A stretch of DNA of 64,000 nucleotides from Porticoccus sp964395715 (GTDB lineage: Bacteria; Pseudomonadota; Gammaproteobacteria; Pseudomonadales; Porticoccaceae), in NCBI GenBank assembly GCA_964395715.1, contig CAYNAU010000005.1, positions 62,001 to 126,000 on the forward strand, read 5' to 3'. Shown piece by piece: positions 61,990-64,000 of the stretch. Both the position numbers and the translations under genes were made by a program. Positions within the stretch are counted from its first letter, which is position 1. Each line of letters starts with the position of its first letter. The notes under the pieces are model-generated. The model worked only from the letters and a program-made list of their open reading frames with translations. It ran no database searches and was not told where the DNA came from.

Positions 61990-63909
61990 TTAGTGCTCGT
62001 TAGCGGGACCGCCAACGGTACCGGTGTCATCGGCATCGCCGCTATCGGTTTTGCCGCCGTCCGGGCCGGGTCGGCCACCAAAATCCTGGTCGCGCCACTC
62101 ATGGGGAGGACGAACAGGCTTGCGGGCCATCAGATCATCCACCTGGTCGGAATCGATGGTTTCGTACTCCATCAGGGCGTCTTTCATGGCGTGCAGCACG
62201 TCGATATTGTCCTCGAGGATTTTCTTGGCACGGTCGTAGCTCTCGTCGAGTACGCGGCGCACCTCAACATCGATTTCCCGTGCGGTATCTTCCGAGTAGG
62301 TGGCATTGCCGGTGCCGGGCATCTGGGATTCTTCGTGGCCATATAACACCGGACCCATGGAGTCGGAAAGACCCCAGCGAACCACCATGTTGCGGGCCAT
62401 TTGCGTGGCGCGCTCGATATCATTGGATGCCCCGGTAGTCACCCCATCGGCTCCATGAATCAGTTCCTCGGCAATACGTCCGCCAAACAGGCTGCACAAC
62501 TGACTGGACAACTGGCGACGGCTCATACTGTACTTGTCTTCTTCCGGCAGGAACTGGGTAACACCCAACGCCCGACCACGGGGAATAATGCTCACCTTAT
62601 GAATCGGGTCATGCTCAGGCATCATGCGGCCGACAATGGCGTGACCGGCCTCATGGTAAGCGGTATTTTCCTTTTCCTTCTCCGACATCACCATGGAACG
62701 GCGCTCGGCACCCATCATGATTTTGTCGCGGGCTTTTTCGAACTCCTCCGTGGTGACAATGCGCTTGTTGGCGCGCGCCGCGAACAGCGAGGCCTCGTTC
62801 ACCAGGTTGGCGAGATCGGCACCTGAAAAGCCGGGGGTTCCGCGGGCGATAATACCCAGGTCGACGTGCTCATCCAGCGGCACCTTGCGCACGTGCACCT
62901 TGAGGATTTGCTCGCGGCCACGAATATCCGGCAAACCAACAAATACCTGGCGGTCAAAACGACCCGGACGCAGCAGCGCCTTGTCGAGCACATCGGGGCG
63001 GTTGGTGGCAGCGATGACAATAATGCCCTCGTTGCCTTCGAAACCATCCATTTCCACCAACAGCTGGTTCAGAGTTTGCTCGCGCTCGTCGTGACCACCG
63101 CCGTAGCCACCACCACGGTGACGACCGACCGCATCAATCTCGTCAATAAAGATAATGCAGGGGGCCTGCTTCTTGGCCTGATCAAACATATCCCTGACGC
63201 GGGAAGCACCCACACCGACAAACATTTCCACGAAATCAGAACCGGAAATGGAAAAGAACGGCACCTTGGCTTCGCCGGCAATGGCCTTGGCCAGCAGGGT
63301 TTTACCGGTACCGGGCGGACCCACCATCAGCACGCCCTGGGGAATACGACCACCCAGCCGCTGGAAGCGGGAGGGATCGCGCAGGAAGTCTACCAGTTCA
63401 TGGACATCTTCCTTGGCTTCATCCACACCGGCCACATCGGCAAAGGTGGTTTTAATCTGGTCTTCACCCAGCAGACGCGCCTTGCTCTTGCCAAAAGCCA
63501 TGGGGCCGCCACGGCCACCGCCGCCGCCCTGCATCTGGCGCATGAAGAACATGAAAATGGCCAGGATCAGCAGAATCGGGAACGATGCCACCAGCAGTTG
63601 CGTCCACAGGCTCTGCTGCTCCGGCTCACGCCCCTGCACGGTGACGTTGTTGTTGAGCAGATCGCCCATCAGCCCGGAGTCCGGGACATTGGGACGAATG
63701 GTCTTGAAGCTGCTGCCATCGGCGCGCTTACCCTCGATGGTCAGCCCCTGGATCTCTACATTGGTGACCCGGCCGCTCTGCACTTCTTCAATGAAAGAGG
63801 AGTAACTGATTTCATCCTCTTTGGCAGGGGGACTAAAATTCTGGAATACCGACAGCAGTACCGCCGCGATAATCAGCCACAACACAAGATTCTTGGCCAT
63901 ATCGTTCAA
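61990..63909 (-). CDS. ftsH: ATP-dependent zinc metalloprotease FtsH
   Basis: 639 residues. A membrane AAA protease that degrades misassembled and regulatory proteins. Two N-terminal membrane helices, Walker A GPPGTGKTLL, Walker B IIFIDEID, and the zinc site HEAGH are present. The GAGGA at good distance favours a TTG start at 63909, and ATG 63900 (MAKNLVLWL) is the alternative. The C-terminal tail is rich in Gly, Asp and Arg. The window ends about 90 bases upstream. Confidence 0.96.
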   Translation of the reverse strand: MNDMAKNLVLWLIIAAVLLSVFQNFSPPAKEDEISYSSFIEEVQSGRVTNVEIQGLTIEGKRADGSSFKTIRPNVPDSGLMGDLLNNNVTVQGREPEQQSLWTQLLVASFPILLILAIFMFFMRQMQGGGGGRGGPMAFGKSKARLLGEDQIKTTFADVAGVDEAKEDVHELVDFLRDPSRFQRLGGRIPQGVLMVGPPGTGKTLLAKAIAGEAKVPFFSISGSDFVEMFVGVGASRVRDMFDQAKKQAPCIIFIDEIDAVGRHRGGGYGGGHDEREQTLNQLLVEMDGFEGNEGIIVIAATNRPDVLDKALLRPGRFDRQVFVGLPDIRGREQILKVHVRKVPLDEHVDLGIIARGTPGFSGADLANLVNEASLFAARANKRIVTTEEFEKARDKIMMGAERRSMVMSEKEKENTAYHEAGHAIVGRMMPEHDPIHKVSIIPRGRALGVTQFLPEEDKYSMSRRQLSSQLCSLFGGRIAEELIHGADGVTTGASNDIERATQMARNMVVRWGLSDSMGPVLYGHEESQMPGTGNATYSEDTAREIDVEVRRVLDESYDRAKKILEDNIDVLHAMKDALMEYETIDSDQVDDLMARKPVRPPHEWRDQDFGGRPGPDGGKTDSGDADDTGTVGGPANEH

Positions 63910-64000
63910 ATGAACTTCCTCATCTTAATGCCGGCGATACCCATCGCCCGGCAACACAGGGGCCAACCCACAGGCCCGCCCCGCTAATTCACCCTTTCCC

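Overview
The window reads as chromosome of a gammaproteobacterium of the Pseudomonadales/Cellvibrionales type. This rests on conserved gene orders: mrdA-rodA-mltB-rlpA-dacA-ybeD-lipB-lipA, an initiator tRNA ahead of rimP-nusA-infB-rbfA-truB-rpsO-pnp, and ftsH-folP-glmM-tpiA-secG-tRNA-Leu. The genus cannot be fixed from the sequence alone. Most of the core genes lie on the minus strand.

Layout. 1-7.5 kb (plus strand): a rhodanese, then a metal-resistance cassette. It holds a MerR-type regulator with a textbook 19-bp-spacer operator/promoter, a copper-type P1B ATPase, a cupredoxin, a Met/His-rich exported protein, an HMA-like protein without CxxC and small membrane proteins, followed by a cupin and an outer-membrane porin. 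7.5-17 kb: FKBP isomerase, a lone ABC ATPase, lipoate synthesis (lipA, lipB, ybeD) and the cell-elongation/peptidoglycan operon. 17-26 kb: RNA turnover and translation genes driven from a near-perfect promoter in front of tRNA-fMet. 26-28 kb: an EptC/CptA-like phosphoethanolamine transferase with a PmrA/QseB-like box upstream.

28-40 kb is a periplasmic alcohol-oxidation locus. It has a PQQ-dependent dehydrogenase with the Asp-Tyr-Asp arrangement of lanthanide-dependent enzymes, a PedF-type cytochrome c, a substrate-binding-protein homologue, an aldehyde dehydrogenase, a NosR-like flavin/iron-sulfur membrane protein, and a sensory set of LuxR-type response regulator, PAS hybrid kinase and FIST protein. 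40.5-43.2 kb holds agmatine deiminase plus N-carbamoylputrescine amidase (agmatine to putrescine) and a DUF6629-like membrane protein.

43.4-58.36 kb is a genomic island of about 15 kb inserted at the 3' end of tRNA-Leu(GAG). It is bounded by an imperfect duplication of the tRNA end and carries a tyrosine integrase, an AlpA regulator, phage-type small genes and a defence block. In the defence block a type I restriction-modification locus is transcribed hsdR-hsdS-[three genes]-hsdM. The three genes between hsdS and hsdM encode a protein with a HEPN-type R-x4-H motif, a HamA-like (DUF1837) nuclease and a HamB-like helicase: a Hachiman system with a probable extra HEPN component, translationally coupled, AT-rich, and nested inside the restriction operon. 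This is the most interesting part of the window. Beyond the island (58.4-64 kb) the core order secG-tpiA-glmM-folP-ftsH resumes.
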